DNA of 64,000 nt from Natronomonas aquatica (GCF_024449025.1 NZ_JAHLKM010000002.1:248001-312000), one strand, 5' to 3'. Numbered from the stretch's first letter, positions 24,381 to 32,452 are shown. The notes: generated from the sequence alone by a model not told the origin. Made by a program: numbers and translations.

Positions 24381-25466
24381 ATGACCCGACACGCGAAATC
24401 GAACGACTGGCAGGCCGGCGATTACGTCAGCGGTGAGATTAATCGCCTGGATGACGAAGGCCGCGGGGTGATCGGAACCGGTTCGAAGGGGGTTCGCGTT
24501 ACCGGCGACGTGGAGGCCGGGAAATCGGTTATTGCGGAGATTACGTCGAGTGACGACGAGTACGTACTCGCCGAAGAAATCCCGTATTTCTCGGATACCG
24601 ACGCCACGCTTTGGGTACAACAGACGGCAGACACCGACTCGACGATGGGGTGGTATCCGAAATACCCGCTCAAGAACTTGCCTCTATTGTTCCACTGCAA
24701 TCTCTTCGAGGAAGCAACACTGGAAACTGCACCCCGGGTGAGCAAGGAAGAACCGCCGGTATTGTGGCGAAAACTACATTCCGTCGTCGCAACCACGGCT
24801 GGTCTTGGAATATTGCTGGTGATACTCTATCTCATCGTGACGCTACTCAGAGGATCAGTCATGTCTCAGTGGGGGGCGGCGGCCGGGCAATCACCAGTGT
24901 TCATCCTACTGTTTTTTATCGGACTCGGGCTCACGTTTGTCGGGTGGGTGGTCTTCGAATACCTGATCTGGCTCTCCGGAGCGATTCTCGGCGGCGCGAT
25001 GGGTATCACGGTCGGTGGGGCGCTGTCGCTTCGACTCGGCCTGAGTGGCGGGCAAGGGCTATTATTGAGTTGGCTGATGATGGGCGGCGGCGCTAGCCTC
25101 GTCGGTGGGCTGTTCGTGTTGTTACACCGTTTCGCGATCATGCTCGGTGCGTTCTTTGCAGTCGCATCGCCGCTCGCGTTTTTGTTGACCGGCGGAGCGA
25201 TCGCCAGCGGTGAGGTCGCTTTGACATCGGTTTGGCTCATACTGCCCGTCCTCGTTGCGATCGGTTTCGGAATCGTCGCCGCGATTCTCACCTGGGTGGT
25301 GTACAAACTCGCCATAATACTAGTGACGAGTTTCTTCGGCGCGGCATATCTGGTCTATCTCCCGCTTCTCGCACAGACCGGGGAGATCGGGTTCAGCTTC
25401 CAGTTCGTAATCGTCTTCCTCGCCGGGGCGGGCGTACAAGCGTTCTTCGGCTTTGCCGGTGATTGA
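24381..25466 (+). CDS. TRAM-like domain fused to a multi-pass membrane domain
   Basis: The 361-residue protein starts with a soluble segment (about 10-70) whose pattern GDYVSGEINRLDDEGRG, VRVTGDVEAGKSVIAEI and YVLAEEI fits the TRAM nucleic-acid-binding fold. From about residue 115 there are seven or eight hydrophobic, glycine-rich segments (for example LSGAILGGAMGITVGGALSL) reminiscent of TMEM198/DUF4203 membrane domains. I know of no characterised protein with this combination; both domain calls are by eye. It follows cetZ on the same strand, suggesting a membrane partner for that cytoskeletal protein. Confidence 0.72.
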   Translation: MTRHAKSNDWQAGDYVSGEINRLDDEGRGVIGTGSKGVRVTGDVEAGKSVIAEITSSDDEYVLAEEIPYFSDTDATLWVQQTADTDSTMGWYPKYPLKNLPLLFHCNLFEEATLETAPRVSKEEPPVLWRKLHSVVATTAGLGILLVILYLIVTLLRGSVMSQWGAAAGQSPVFILLFFIGLGLTFVGWVVFEYLIWLSGAILGGAMGITVGGALSLRLGLSGGQGLLLSWLMMGGGASLVGGLFVLLHRFAIMLGAFFAVASPLAFLLTGGAIASGEVALTSVWLILPVLVAIGFGIVAAILTWVVYKLAIILVTSFFGAAYLVYLPLLAQTGEIGFSFQFVIVFLAGAGVQAFFGFAGD

Positions 25467-25507
25467 GCGAGTGATTCTCCGAGCAACCGAAGGCTGAGTT
25501 TTATAAC

Positions 25508-25567
25508 AAGTACGGAGCGAAGATCGACGGCTTCAGCCGTCGAAAGATCTTAAAACAGCTTGGAACG
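25508..25567 (+). pseudogene. Possible remnant of a Tat-signal N-terminus
   Basis: One frame reads KYGAKIDGFSRRKILKQLGT, very like the start of haloarchaeal Tat-exported proteins (KIDG.SRR.FLK.LG), but no start codon precedes it after an in-frame TGA and no plausible protein follows. The stretch lies between two complete genes. It may be the stump of a deleted secreted-protein gene or a coincidence produced by the hairpin at 25524-25543. Confidence 0.35.
25524..25543. terminator. 9-bp stem hairpin after the cetZ-TRAM pair
   Basis: TCGACGGCT and AGCCGTCGA are perfect reverse complements separated by TC. The hairpin is 58 bp after the TRAM gene stop, and a T-run (25569-25573) follows 25 bp later. 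It could act as a transcription terminator or stabiliser for the upstream genes. Confidence 0.4.
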
Positions 25568-25595
25568 ATTTTTTATCAGTTGAATAGAAGGTTAC

Positions 25596-26339
25596 TCAGA
25601 CGATCGACGGGGCGTCGAGACGTTCCGCGAGATCGACGAAGTCGTCGGCCACGATGTCGTAGGCGGAGTCGTCCGGCTTTTCGGCGCTTTCGGCCGCTTC
25701 CGGGCCGTACTCCAGCGGCCGGTGGACGTAGGCGGTACGGAGCCCCGCCTCGCGGCTCGCATCGAGGTCCCCTTCGTGTGCGGCGACCATCATGACTCGG
25801 TCGGGCTCGAGATCCAGGATATCGACCGCGGTCAGGTACGCCTCCTCGTCCGGCTTGTAATGGCCGGAGAGTTCCGCCGAGAGGATCAGATCCCAGGGTA
25901 TCCCGGCCCGCTTGGCCATGTTCGTGAGAAGGCGGACGTGACCGTTCGAGAGCGGTGAGATCACGTAGTGTGGCTTGAGTCGGCTGAGACCGGGGATCGC
26001 GTCCGGCCAGGGGTCGAGCCGGTGCCAGGATCGGTTGAGGTGTTCGATCTCCGCGTCGGTCAGTCCCTCGACGCCGAACCGATCGAGCAGCCCCTCGAGC
26101 GACTCACGGTGGAGCGCATCGAGGTTCCGCCAGGGGATCTCTCCCTGCCGGACCCGGCCCAGGGAGGGCTGGTACTCCTCGCGCCAGGCGTCGGCGAACG
26201 ACGCCCAATCGACCTCGACGTTTCCGTCCGTGGCTCGGCCGAGCTTTTCGCCCTCGCGGATGACGCCGCTGCGCCAGTCCACGACCGTCCCGAACACGTC
26301 GAAGACCAGCGCCTTCACCTCAACGTCCGGAGCCGTCAT
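25596..26339 (-). CDS. Haloacid dehalogenase, type II
   Basis: The 247-residue HAD-superfamily protein has the type II haloacid dehalogenase pattern: nucleophile motif VFDVFGTVVDW (Asp14), ISPLSNGHVRLL, GHYKPDEEAY with the catalytic Lys, and MMVAAHEGDLDASREAGL. These enzymes hydrolyse 2-haloalkanoic acids to 2-hydroxy acids; many archaeal members may act on other small substrates. The start at 26339 gives a normal family N-terminus. Upstream lies a long AT-rich spacer before the next gene. Confidence 0.86.
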   Translation of the reverse strand: MTAPDVEVKALVFDVFGTVVDWRSGVIREGEKLGRATDGNVEVDWASFADAWREEYQPSLGRVRQGEIPWRNLDALHRESLEGLLDRFGVEGLTDAEIEHLNRSWHRLDPWPDAIPGLSRLKPHYVISPLSNGHVRLLTNMAKRAGIPWDLILSAELSGHYKPDEEAYLTAVDILDLEPDRVMMVAAHEGDLDASREAGLRTAYVHRPLEYGPEAAESAEKPDDSAYDIVADDFVDLAERLDAPSIV

Positions 26340-26633
26340 CGGGAGCCGCCCCCCGGAAACCGGAGTCGGTCGGTGCCGATGCGTTTCGGACCCCTCCGGC
26401 GGGAGGGGCTGCCACGCGGATTCATACCGGACAGTGCGCGAAGACGGTCTTTATTCTTTGGTTGGGTCGTGAACCAACCCTCTCTATGATAACTCATTTA
26501 TTTTATTAAATAATACATGGAAGTAGAAGTAATATATTTGATCGACAGTTGCTTATCATTTAGTTCTACAAATTCATTTCCTTTGTAATAGAATCGATTT
26601 TATATCCCACGTGATGCTTTCTAAACTTGGAAT
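26340..26633. other. AT-rich intergenic region
   Basis: This 294-bp spacer changes from GC-rich (26340-26440) to strongly AT-rich (26480-26630). It contains an inverted repeat TTGGTT-N8-AACCAA (26458-26477) and a TATA-like TTTATAT at 26598-26604, about 33 bp before the NTF2-like gene. I see no gene in it. The composition break suggests an insertion boundary near 26450. Confidence 0.6.
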
Positions 26634-27197
26634 ATGACCGAAGTTGATAACGAAGCTATCCAAGAAGTGATCGATAAATTCGCTATCCATGAGCTGATGT
26701 CGGAATACGAAATGATGTATGATCATTTCCCTCTTCCACACGGAGGGGGGACAGGAGATTTCAACGCTTTTGACGAACTCGATAACATAGATATAGAAGA
26801 TCACGTTGACGATTTTATGGAACTTTTCACCGACGATTGTGTTGTCGATTACGGCATACACGGACGGATCGAGGGAAAAAAAGCTCTACGTGATTTCCAG
26901 CTCGCCTACTTCAAAAAAGAGACCGAATTCGTCGATTGGTTCCACCTCGTTGCAAACCCATGGATCGAGGTTCACGACAACGAGGCCCGGGGAAAATGGA
27001 ACTTTTTCGGTCCCTACATCATGGAAGGAGCCGGCGCTTGTTTCCACTTCTCGACGTATGACAACACATTCGTTAAAGACGATGGGGAATGGAAAATTGA
27101 AAATCTCAAATTGACTCTGAAATACATGTCCCCCTACGATGGAGGATGGGAAGACGTTCCGATAGACGACGTGTTCCTGTCCGGAGACTCGATGTAG
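26634..27197 (+). CDS. NTF2/SnoaL-like domain protein, probably horizontally acquired
   Basis: The 187-residue protein has the NTF2-like cone-fold pattern: a first helix IDKFAIHELMSEYEMMYDH, FMELFTDDCVVDYGIHGRIEGKKALRDF in the middle, and HLVANPWIEV then WKIENLKLTLKYMSPYDGGW at the end. The family includes dehydratases, isomerases and cyclases, and the His/Asp residues in the pocket suggest an enzyme. Its base composition and codon use (many A/T third positions) are unlike the neighbours. No linked pathway genes are present, so no substrate is proposed. Confidence 0.8.
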   Translation: MTEVDNEAIQEVIDKFAIHELMSEYEMMYDHFPLPHGGGTGDFNAFDELDNIDIEDHVDDFMELFTDDCVVDYGIHGRIEGKKALRDFQLAYFKKETEFVDWFHLVANPWIEVHDNEARGKWNFFGPYIMEGAGACFHFSTYDNTFVKDDGEWKIENLKLTLKYMSPYDGGWEDVPIDDVFLSGDSM

Positions 27198-27331
27198 AAG
27201 GGGCAGTTCGGATCGGTTCGAACTCTTTGTCTGCATTTTACCAATAGGGTATTCAGAGAACGTATCGAACAATTAACAGCCGCTGTTGTGACGTAGATCG
27301 TTACCGAAGTGCAAACGCAGTTGTACCATCT

Positions 27332-27889
27332 TCACCGGCGCGGGAGTGTTCCGGGCTCGACCGGGTCGGTGTCCTCGATCGCCGCCCGGAGCGTCCCGAT
27401 CGACTCGTCGCCGGTCCCGATCCGGTTCGGGTCCGGGTCCGTTCCGGCGCCGGTCGCCGTCCCGTCACCTTCGCCGACGCGGATCGTCGGCAGAGGAGCG
27501 GCGCCGAACCCCTCGACGAGGACGATGTCGAACCCCCGTGAGGCGAGCCTATCGAGTGTGGCCCCGAGGGCCGCGAGTTCGGTAGCGGTGTCCGTCCGAT
27601 CGGACCCCTTCCCACCGCGGGTGATCTCGAACGTGAACGCGGGCGTGATCCCGACGACGGTATCGGCGCCGGCGGTCCGGTGCCGATGGGTGTCCGTTCC
27701 GGGCGTGTCCGGTTCGATGTCGTGGTGGATCGACTTGACCGTCGCCACGCGTCTGTCCTCGAACGCCGAAACGAGCGCCTCCACGAGCGACGTCTTGCCC
27801 GCGTCGCTCGGCCCGATAATCGAGACGACCGTCGGTCGGTCTGGATCGCCCCTCTCTTCGGAGGTGTCGGTCGCGGATCGATCGGTCAT
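27332..27889 (-). CDS. mobB: Molybdopterin-guanine dinucleotide biosynthesis protein MobB
   Basis: The 185-residue protein begins with an acidic tail and a P-loop GPSDAGKTSLVEAL (from residue 26), followed by VATVKSIHHDIEPD and DIVLVEGFGAAPLP, the usual MobB pattern. MobB is a GTPase that helps attach GMP to molybdopterin. The C-terminal 50 residues are low-complexity and acidic. An in-frame ATG eight codons earlier (27913) is possible; 27889 was taken as the more compact start. It is convergent with the NTF2-like gene. Confidence 0.85.
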   Translation of the reverse strand: MTDRSATDTSEERGDPDRPTVVSIIGPSDAGKTSLVEALVSAFEDRRVATVKSIHHDIEPDTPGTDTHRHRTAGADTVVGITPAFTFEITRGGKGSDRTDTATELAALGATLDRLASRGFDIVLVEGFGAAPLPTIRVGEGDGTATGAGTDPDPNRIGTGDESIGTLRAAIEDTDPVEPGTLPRR

Positions 27890-28052
27890 GGACCGACTCC
27901 GTGTTCGATCCACCTAACGGCACCGGGAGCACGCCGGTTTTATTTATGTATTGTTAGCGCTCCATGCAGTGACCTCGGTCCGGGCGTTTTATTCGTGATG
28001 GCCCCATCCACAGGCAGCCCCCGACCGACGCGTCGAAAGACCGTTCGCGAGG

Positions 28053-28062
28053 GGTTATTTAA
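28053..28062 (+). promoter_or_regulatory. TATA-like element at the frameshifted small gene
   Basis: TTATTTAAAT stands out in GC-rich sequence 5-14 bp before ATG 28067. At usual spacing it would start transcription near 28085, downstream of that ATG, which would favour the later ATG 28139 or GTG 28146 as the original start. Confidence 0.4.
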
Positions 28063-28066
28063 ATCT

Positions 28067-28405
28067 ATGGCAGGATTTCGAGACGCGATCCTGTCGGTAC
28101 TGAGCACCGGCGGGACAGCGGCCGAGGAGGGAAGAAGGATGAGCCGTGGAGCCGGACCCGTCGGCAGACGAGCCGGCGGACGCACCGATGAAACAGCCCG
28201 ACGAGGCGACGCTCGGGGGAGAGAGTCGGCGGACGAACGGATCGCTCGAGGGGATCGTCGCGGCCGCACAGGAGGCCGCCGACGGGATCGAAACCCGGGT
28301 CGAAACGTCTCCGAGCTGGCCGAAAAGCAGCGTGACGGCATCGAGGACATGGTCGATCATCTGCAGGAACTGTCGGCTGCCGACGCCGTCGAGACCGTCG
28401 AGTGA
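28067..28405 (+). pseudogene. Small coiled-coil gene with two compensating frameshifts
   Basis: Plausible protein sequence switches frame twice. Frame A gives MAGFRDAILSVLSTGGTAAE from ATG 28067 and, at the end, VSELAEKQRDGIEDMVDHLQ up to the TGA at 28403-28405. Between about 28146 and 28300 frame A is arginine-rich nonsense, while frame B gives an acidic, sensible segment (EPDPSADEPADAPMKQPDEA, then GIVAAAQEAADGIETRVET). One extra base near 28139-28146 and one missing base near 28300-28308 would restore a single 110-residue helical protein. It may be a decayed gene or hold two sequencing errors. No family recognised. Confidence 0.55.
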
Positions 28406-28461
28406 AGGGGCTGAGCGAGCCGACACAAGGCATTTGTCCGCCGCCGGCCTACGAACCTCGT

Positions 28462-29097
28462 ATGAACGCGTCGTCGTACGACCGGTGGGTATTCGACCTC
28501 GACGGGACGCTCGTCGACGTCGAACCGTCGTACGTTCGGGACCTGCTCGGGCGGGTCGGCGCGCGACTCGGCTACTCGTTCACCGACCGGGAGGCCGACG
28601 CGCTGTGGCACGGCTTCGGCGGCGAGCGCAACGCCACCCTCGAAGCCGCCGGCCTCGATCCCGAGCGGTTCTGGGAGGTCTTTCACGACGAGGAGGACGC
28701 CGAGGCGCGCGCCGAGGCGACTTTCCTCTATCGGGACGCCGAACGCGTCGGCGAAATCGACGCCCCGACGGCGCTTGTCACCCACTGCCAGCGGTACCTG
28801 ACGGAGCCGGTGCTCTCGTCGCTCGACATCGCCGACTGGTTCGACAGCGTCGTCTGCTGTACACCTGAGACGGGCTGGAAGCCCGATCCGAACCCGGTCG
28901 AACGGGCGCTTTCGGCCGCCGGCGCGGAGACCGGGCCGGGCGTGCTCGTCGGCGACGGTCCACACGACGTCGGCGCGGCCTGGAACGCGGGCCTCGACGG
29001 CGCCCACGTCGAGCGCCACGGCCACGAACGTCGAGGTCTCTGTGTCGTCGGCGATTACCGCCTCGGCGGGTTGGACGAGATCTCCGGGCTGACCTGA
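28462..29097 (+). CDS. HAD-superfamily hydrolase (phosphoglycolate phosphatase-like)
   Basis: The 211-residue protein is a HAD subfamily IA hydrolase: WVFDLDGTLVDVEPS with the nucleophile Asp at the start, ALVTHCQRYL as motif II, GWKPDPNPVERAL with Lys, and GVLVGDGPHDVGAAWNAGL as motif IV. It is probably a small-molecule phosphatase in the cytoplasm; the substrate is unknown. ATG 28462 starts ten residues before the catalytic motif; the frame continues upstream but less plausibly. It follows the frameshifted small gene by 56 bp. Confidence 0.86.
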   Translation: MNASSYDRWVFDLDGTLVDVEPSYVRDLLGRVGARLGYSFTDREADALWHGFGGERNATLEAAGLDPERFWEVFHDEEDAEARAEATFLYRDAERVGEIDAPTALVTHCQRYLTEPVLSSLDIADWFDSVVCCTPETGWKPDPNPVERALSAAGAETGPGVLVGDGPHDVGAAWNAGLDGAHVERHGHERRGLCVVGDYRLGGLDEISGLT

Positions 29098-29173
29098 TAC
29101 TGTCGGTTATATATCGTGGAAAGTATCGCAGCAACGGGGCCGCGAACACGTCGAAATAGCTATAGCGACGGTA

Positions 29174-29386
29174 TCAGTCGTAGCGATCGTCGTCGAGCGG
29201 GAGTTCGAAGTCGCCCTCCTCGATGCTCCCGACGACGGCCTCGAGAACGAGCCCTTCGCCGGTTTCTGGATCCGGGACCGCCAGCTTGATGCGGATGCCG
29301 TCGTCCGCCGACGAGATATCGAGGACGTCGGCGTCGGAGGGGTACAGGTACTCGGGATCGAGATAGCAGTCTGTTTCGTCCGCCAT
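29174..29386 (-). CDS. Small acidic hypothetical protein
   Basis: The 70-residue very acidic protein (MADETDCYLDPEYLYPSDAD at the start) has strands DGIRIKLAVPD and GLVLEAVVGS, suggesting a small beta domain. I do not know a named family. The ATG at 29386 is preferred; an in-frame ATG at 29473 would add 29 less typical residues. It is divergent from the methyltransferase gene. Confidence 0.65.
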   Translation of the reverse strand: MADETDCYLDPEYLYPSDADVLDISSADDGIRIKLAVPDPETGEGLVLEAVVGSIEEGDFELPLDDDRYD

Positions 29387-29503
29387 AGGCCACGGTTGAC
29401 TGTCGGTCGGTTTGAGCCTTTCGGGGACGGCGATAACGACGCTATCGGGAAGTGTCGGATCGGAATCCGACAACTGTTAACCGTAGCTACCGTGGTTGAC
29501 GGT

Positions 29504-30121
29504 ATGGATCCTGAGGACAATCGCCGCGGCTGGGCGGAGCGCTCCGGGGCGTACTCCCCGGAGTATTACGCCGAGATCGGAACGAACGAGGTGAGCGAGA
29601 CGCTCGCGGAGGTGTTCGATCACTACGTTCGCGAGGACGCCGCCGTCCTCGAACTCGGGTGTAGCTCCGGGCGGCACCTCGAATACCTACGAAAACGGGG
29701 ATACACGGACCTCTCGGGCATCGACATAAACGAGACGTCCTTCGAGGTCATGGACGAACACTTTCCGGAACTGGCCGGGACGGGGACGTTTCACACCGGC
29801 GCGATCGAGGAGGCCCTCCCCGGGATCGACGACGACGCGTTCGACGTCGTTTACTCGGTCGAGACGCTCCAGCACGTCCACCCCGACGACGAGTGGGTGT
29901 TCGAGGAGATCGTCCGTGTCACCGACGACCTCCTGATCACGGCCGAAAACGAGGGTAACAGCCCGGATCGCGGACGGGACGACGCGAGGGTGAGCCACGT
30001 CCACGACGAGTTCCCGCTGTATCACCGCGACTGGAGGGCGGTGTTTTCGGACCTCGGGCTCGCACAGTTGCTCGAAGAGCCCGGCAAACGAGATACGGTT
30101 CGCGTGTTTCGGATCGTCTGA
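29504..30121 (+). CDS. Class I SAM-dependent methyltransferase
   Basis: The 205-residue protein has the Rossmann methyltransferase motifs AVLELGCSSGRHLEYL (motif I), LSGIDINETSFEVM (motif II), and FDVVYSVETLQHVHPDDE (motif IV), with a short C-terminal part. The methyl acceptor cannot be deduced. The ATG at 29504 was chosen since it leads directly into a normal N-terminus; the frame is open upstream over the divergent promoter region. It is convergent with the nucleotidyltransferase gene. Confidence 0.86.
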   Translation: MDPEDNRRGWAERSGAYSPEYYAEIGTNEVSETLAEVFDHYVREDAAVLELGCSSGRHLEYLRKRGYTDLSGIDINETSFEVMDEHFPELAGTGTFHTGAIEEALPGIDDDAFDVVYSVETLQHVHPDDEWVFEEIVRVTDDLLITAENEGNSPDRGRDDARVSHVHDEFPLYHRDWRAVFSDLGLAQLLEEPGKRDTVRVFRIV

Positions 30122-30148
30122 GAGGTTCGATCCGCCGTCCGTGGTCGG

Positions 30149-30901
30149 CTACTCCGAAGCCGCGCCGGTCGCCTCGGCGTCGGCCTCGAAGTCCCCCTGA
30201 ATCCGGCGTTCGGCCTCCTCGCGGTCCTCGGGATACCCGACGTCGATCCGCCAGCCGTCCATCCGGATCGCGTCGATCGTCCGCCCCGAGTGGATCAGCA
30301 GATCGATCGCGTCGGAGAGTTCGTACTCGCCGCGGCCGGAGGGCTGGACGAGATGGCAGGCGTGGAAGATCGCCGGTGTGAACGTATAGAAGCCGGTCAT
30401 CACGAGGTTCGTCGGCGGGTCGTCGGGTTTCTCGATCACCTCGACGATCTCGCCGTAGTCGTTGGTGTCACAGACGCCGTAGCGGGAGGCCTCCTCCCAG
30501 GGCACCTCCTCGACGAGGAAGGCGGCGTCGGTCCGGTTTTCCCGCTGTCGGTTGACCACGTCGGCGAGGTTCGCCTCGAAGACGTTGTCCCCGAGCATGA
30601 GCATGAAATCGTCGTCGACCTGCTCTTCGACGGTGAGAAGCGCGTGGGCCAGTCCCTTCGGCTCCCGCTGGTGGGTGTAGGTGATCGGGACGCCCTCGTA
30701 GGCGTCACCGTAGTGGTCGATGATCCTCTCTTTTCTGTAGCCGACGACGACCAGCAACTCGTCGGCGTCGAGTTCGAGCAGCCGGTCGAAACAGTGGCTC
30801 AGGATGGGTCGGCCGTCGACCTCGACGAGCGCCTTCGGTTTGTCCTCGGTGAGCGGCCGGAGGCGGGTCCCCTCTCCGGCGGCGAGTACGACTGCTTGCA
30901 T
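30149..30901 (-). CDS. Sugar-1-phosphate nucleotidyltransferase
   Basis: The 250-residue protein has the nucleotidyltransferase signature MQAVVLAAGEGTRLRPLTEDKPKAL at residues 1-25, plus MLMLGDNVFEANL and MTGFYTFTP. It couples a sugar-1-phosphate to an NTP, as in glucose-1-phosphate thymidylyl- or uridylyltransferases; AglF of the Haloferax N-glycosylation pathway is of this type. No other glycosylation genes are nearby, so the exact sugar is unknown. The start at 30901 is certain from the signature. Confidence 0.88.
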   Translation of the reverse strand: MQAVVLAAGEGTRLRPLTEDKPKALVEVDGRPILSHCFDRLLELDADELLVVVGYRKERIIDHYGDAYEGVPITYTHQREPKGLAHALLTVEEQVDDDFMLMLGDNVFEANLADVVNRQRENRTDAAFLVEEVPWEEASRYGVCDTNDYGEIVEVIEKPDDPPTNLVMTGFYTFTPAIFHACHLVQPSGRGEYELSDAIDLLIHSGRTIDAIRMDGWRIDVGYPEDREEAERRIQGDFEADAEATGAASE

Positions 30902-30962
30902 ACCCCCATGCTATCGTTCCCGGATCAAATCGTTTCCCCTTCCGCCCGACGGTGGCGACGGC

Positions 30963-30976
30963 AGTATCTTGATACT
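30963..30976. promoter_or_regulatory. 14-bp palindrome upstream of the MFS gene
   Basis: AGTATC-TT-GATACT is a perfect 6-bp inverted repeat located 23-36 bp before the ATG at 30999, where the TATA box of a leaderless gene would be. A repressor bound here would block transcription of the transporter. Confidence 0.45.
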
Positions 30977-30998
30977 CTCCGGATACCCATACGCATCT

Positions 30999-32393
30999 AT
31001 GGCCCGAGAGCAGGCCGAGGCTGCCGGTCCGATCGACGCCTTCCGGGGGTTCTTTTCGCTCCGGCGGGACGTGATGGTACTTTCGCTCGCGATGTTCGCC
31101 TTCAGTCTCGGCTTCCAGATGACGACCCGGTTCCTCCCGGAGTACATGATCGCACTCGGGGCCTCGGGGTTCGTCGTCGGGCTGTTCGGTACGTTCGGTA
31201 ACGTCATCTCGGCGGTATACCCGTATCCGGGCGGGGCGATCTCGGATCGCCTCGGCTCGCGGTACTCGCTGACGCTTTTCGGGGTGCTCTCGACGCTCGG
31301 GTTCGTCGTCTGGCTGATCGCGCCGGGGATCGGGACCGTCGCCCTCGGAGGGCTCACGGTCCAGCCTTGGATCTGGGTCTTCGTCGGATTGCTGCTCGCG
31401 CAGGCCTGGAAGTCCTTCGGGCTCGGGGCCTCTTTCGCCGTGGTCAAGCAGGCGACCGATCCCTCGCGTCTGGCGGCGGGGTTCGCCAGCACGGAGGTGT
31501 TCCGCCGCAGTGCCTTCCTCGTCGGACCGGTTCTGGCGGCGGTACTCATCGGTCTCCACCCCGATTTCACCGTCAGCTTCCGGTACGCGCTGGCGGTCGC
31601 GGTCGTCTTCGGGGCTGTCGGGACCGTCGTCCAGCATTACCTCTACGACGCCGGGGGGGATTCGGTCGGCGACTCCCTCGAGAGCCTGGCCCGGATCCGC
31701 CGGGATCTCCGGGAGATGCCCGGACCGATGCGGCCGCTTTTGATCGGCGACACGCTCGTGCGGTTCGCCAACGGCATGGTCTACGTGTTTTTCATCCTGG
31801 TCGTGACGCAGTTCCTCGAGGTCGGGCTCGAGGCGTCGGTCTCTGTCGCGGGTTTCGGCTACGACGTCAGCCTCTCGCCGGCAGCCTTCTTCGGGTATCT
31901 GCTCGGGATCGAGATGCTGATCGCGCTGGTCTCGATGCCGATCGCCGCCAAGGGCGCCGAGTACGTCGGGCTCAAGCCGGTCGTCGGGCTCGGGTTCGTC
32001 GTCTATGCGGTCTTTCCGGTTATCCTGATCAACGCGCCGGCGAGCGCCGCCGCGATGGTCGCAGTCTTCGCCTTTTCGGGGCTCCGGTTCGCGGGTCTCC
32101 CGGCCCACAAGGCCCTGATCGTCGGCCCGGCCGAACGCGGTGCCGGCGGCCGGGTCACCGGGACCTACTATCTCGTCCGCAACACGATCGTTATCCCGAG
32201 TGCCGCGATCGGCGGCGCGCTCTGGGACGGCCTCCGGCTCCCCGAGGCGATACTGGGCGTTTCGGTCCCCGGCGGCGGCGTCGAATACTGGGGCGGGAAT
32301 CCAACCGTCGCTTTCGGCGTCGCCACCGTTATCGGGCTGGTCGGGACCGGATACTTCATCACGTTCGGAAAGGAGTTCGAAGCCTACGCCTGA
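30999..32393 (+). CDS. Major facilitator superfamily transporter
   Basis: The 464-residue protein has about 12 hydrophobic segments in two halves and the MFS loop motif GGAISDRLGSRYSLT after helix 2. There are long loops after helix 6 (DSLESLARIRRDLREMPG) and between late helices (VSVPGGGVEYWGGNP). The substrate is unknown. The ATG at 30999 precedes a soluble N-terminus of about 25 residues; a longer frame upstream runs over the divergent nucleotidyltransferase gene and is rejected. An operator-like palindrome precedes the gene. Confidence 0.9.
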   Translation: MAREQAEAAGPIDAFRGFFSLRRDVMVLSLAMFAFSLGFQMTTRFLPEYMIALGASGFVVGLFGTFGNVISAVYPYPGGAISDRLGSRYSLTLFGVLSTLGFVVWLIAPGIGTVALGGLTVQPWIWVFVGLLLAQAWKSFGLGASFAVVKQATDPSRLAAGFASTEVFRRSAFLVGPVLAAVLIGLHPDFTVSFRYALAVAVVFGAVGTVVQHYLYDAGGDSVGDSLESLARIRRDLREMPGPMRPLLIGDTLVRFANGMVYVFFILVVTQFLEVGLEASVSVAGFGYDVSLSPAAFFGYLLGIEMLIALVSMPIAAKGAEYVGLKPVVGLGFVVYAVFPVILINAPASAAAMVAVFAFSGLRFAGLPAHKALIVGPAERGAGGRVTGTYYLVRNTIVIPSAAIGGALWDGLRLPEAILGVSVPGGGVEYWGGNPTVAFGVATVIGLVGTGYFITFGKEFEAYA

Positions 32394-32437
32394 CCCGGCC
32401 CCGACCCGGGCGGGATCCGGCAGGGGAAGACTTTTGA

Positions 32438-32452
32438 ATAACTGTGAGTTAT
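32438..32452. promoter_or_regulatory. 15-bp palindrome between TATA box and start of the HTH-CBS gene
   Basis: ATAACT-GTG-AGTTAT is a perfect 6-bp inverted repeat ending 8 bp before the ATG at 32461 and overlapping the TATA-like TTTTGAATA (32432-32440). The gene downstream encodes a helix-turn-helix protein, so autorepression is a direct hypothesis. Confidence 0.5.

Noticed and set aside
26458-26477. Inverted repeat TTGGTT/AACCAA as an insertion-sequence end
   Set aside because: No second copy at the other side of the NTF2-like gene and no target duplication seen.
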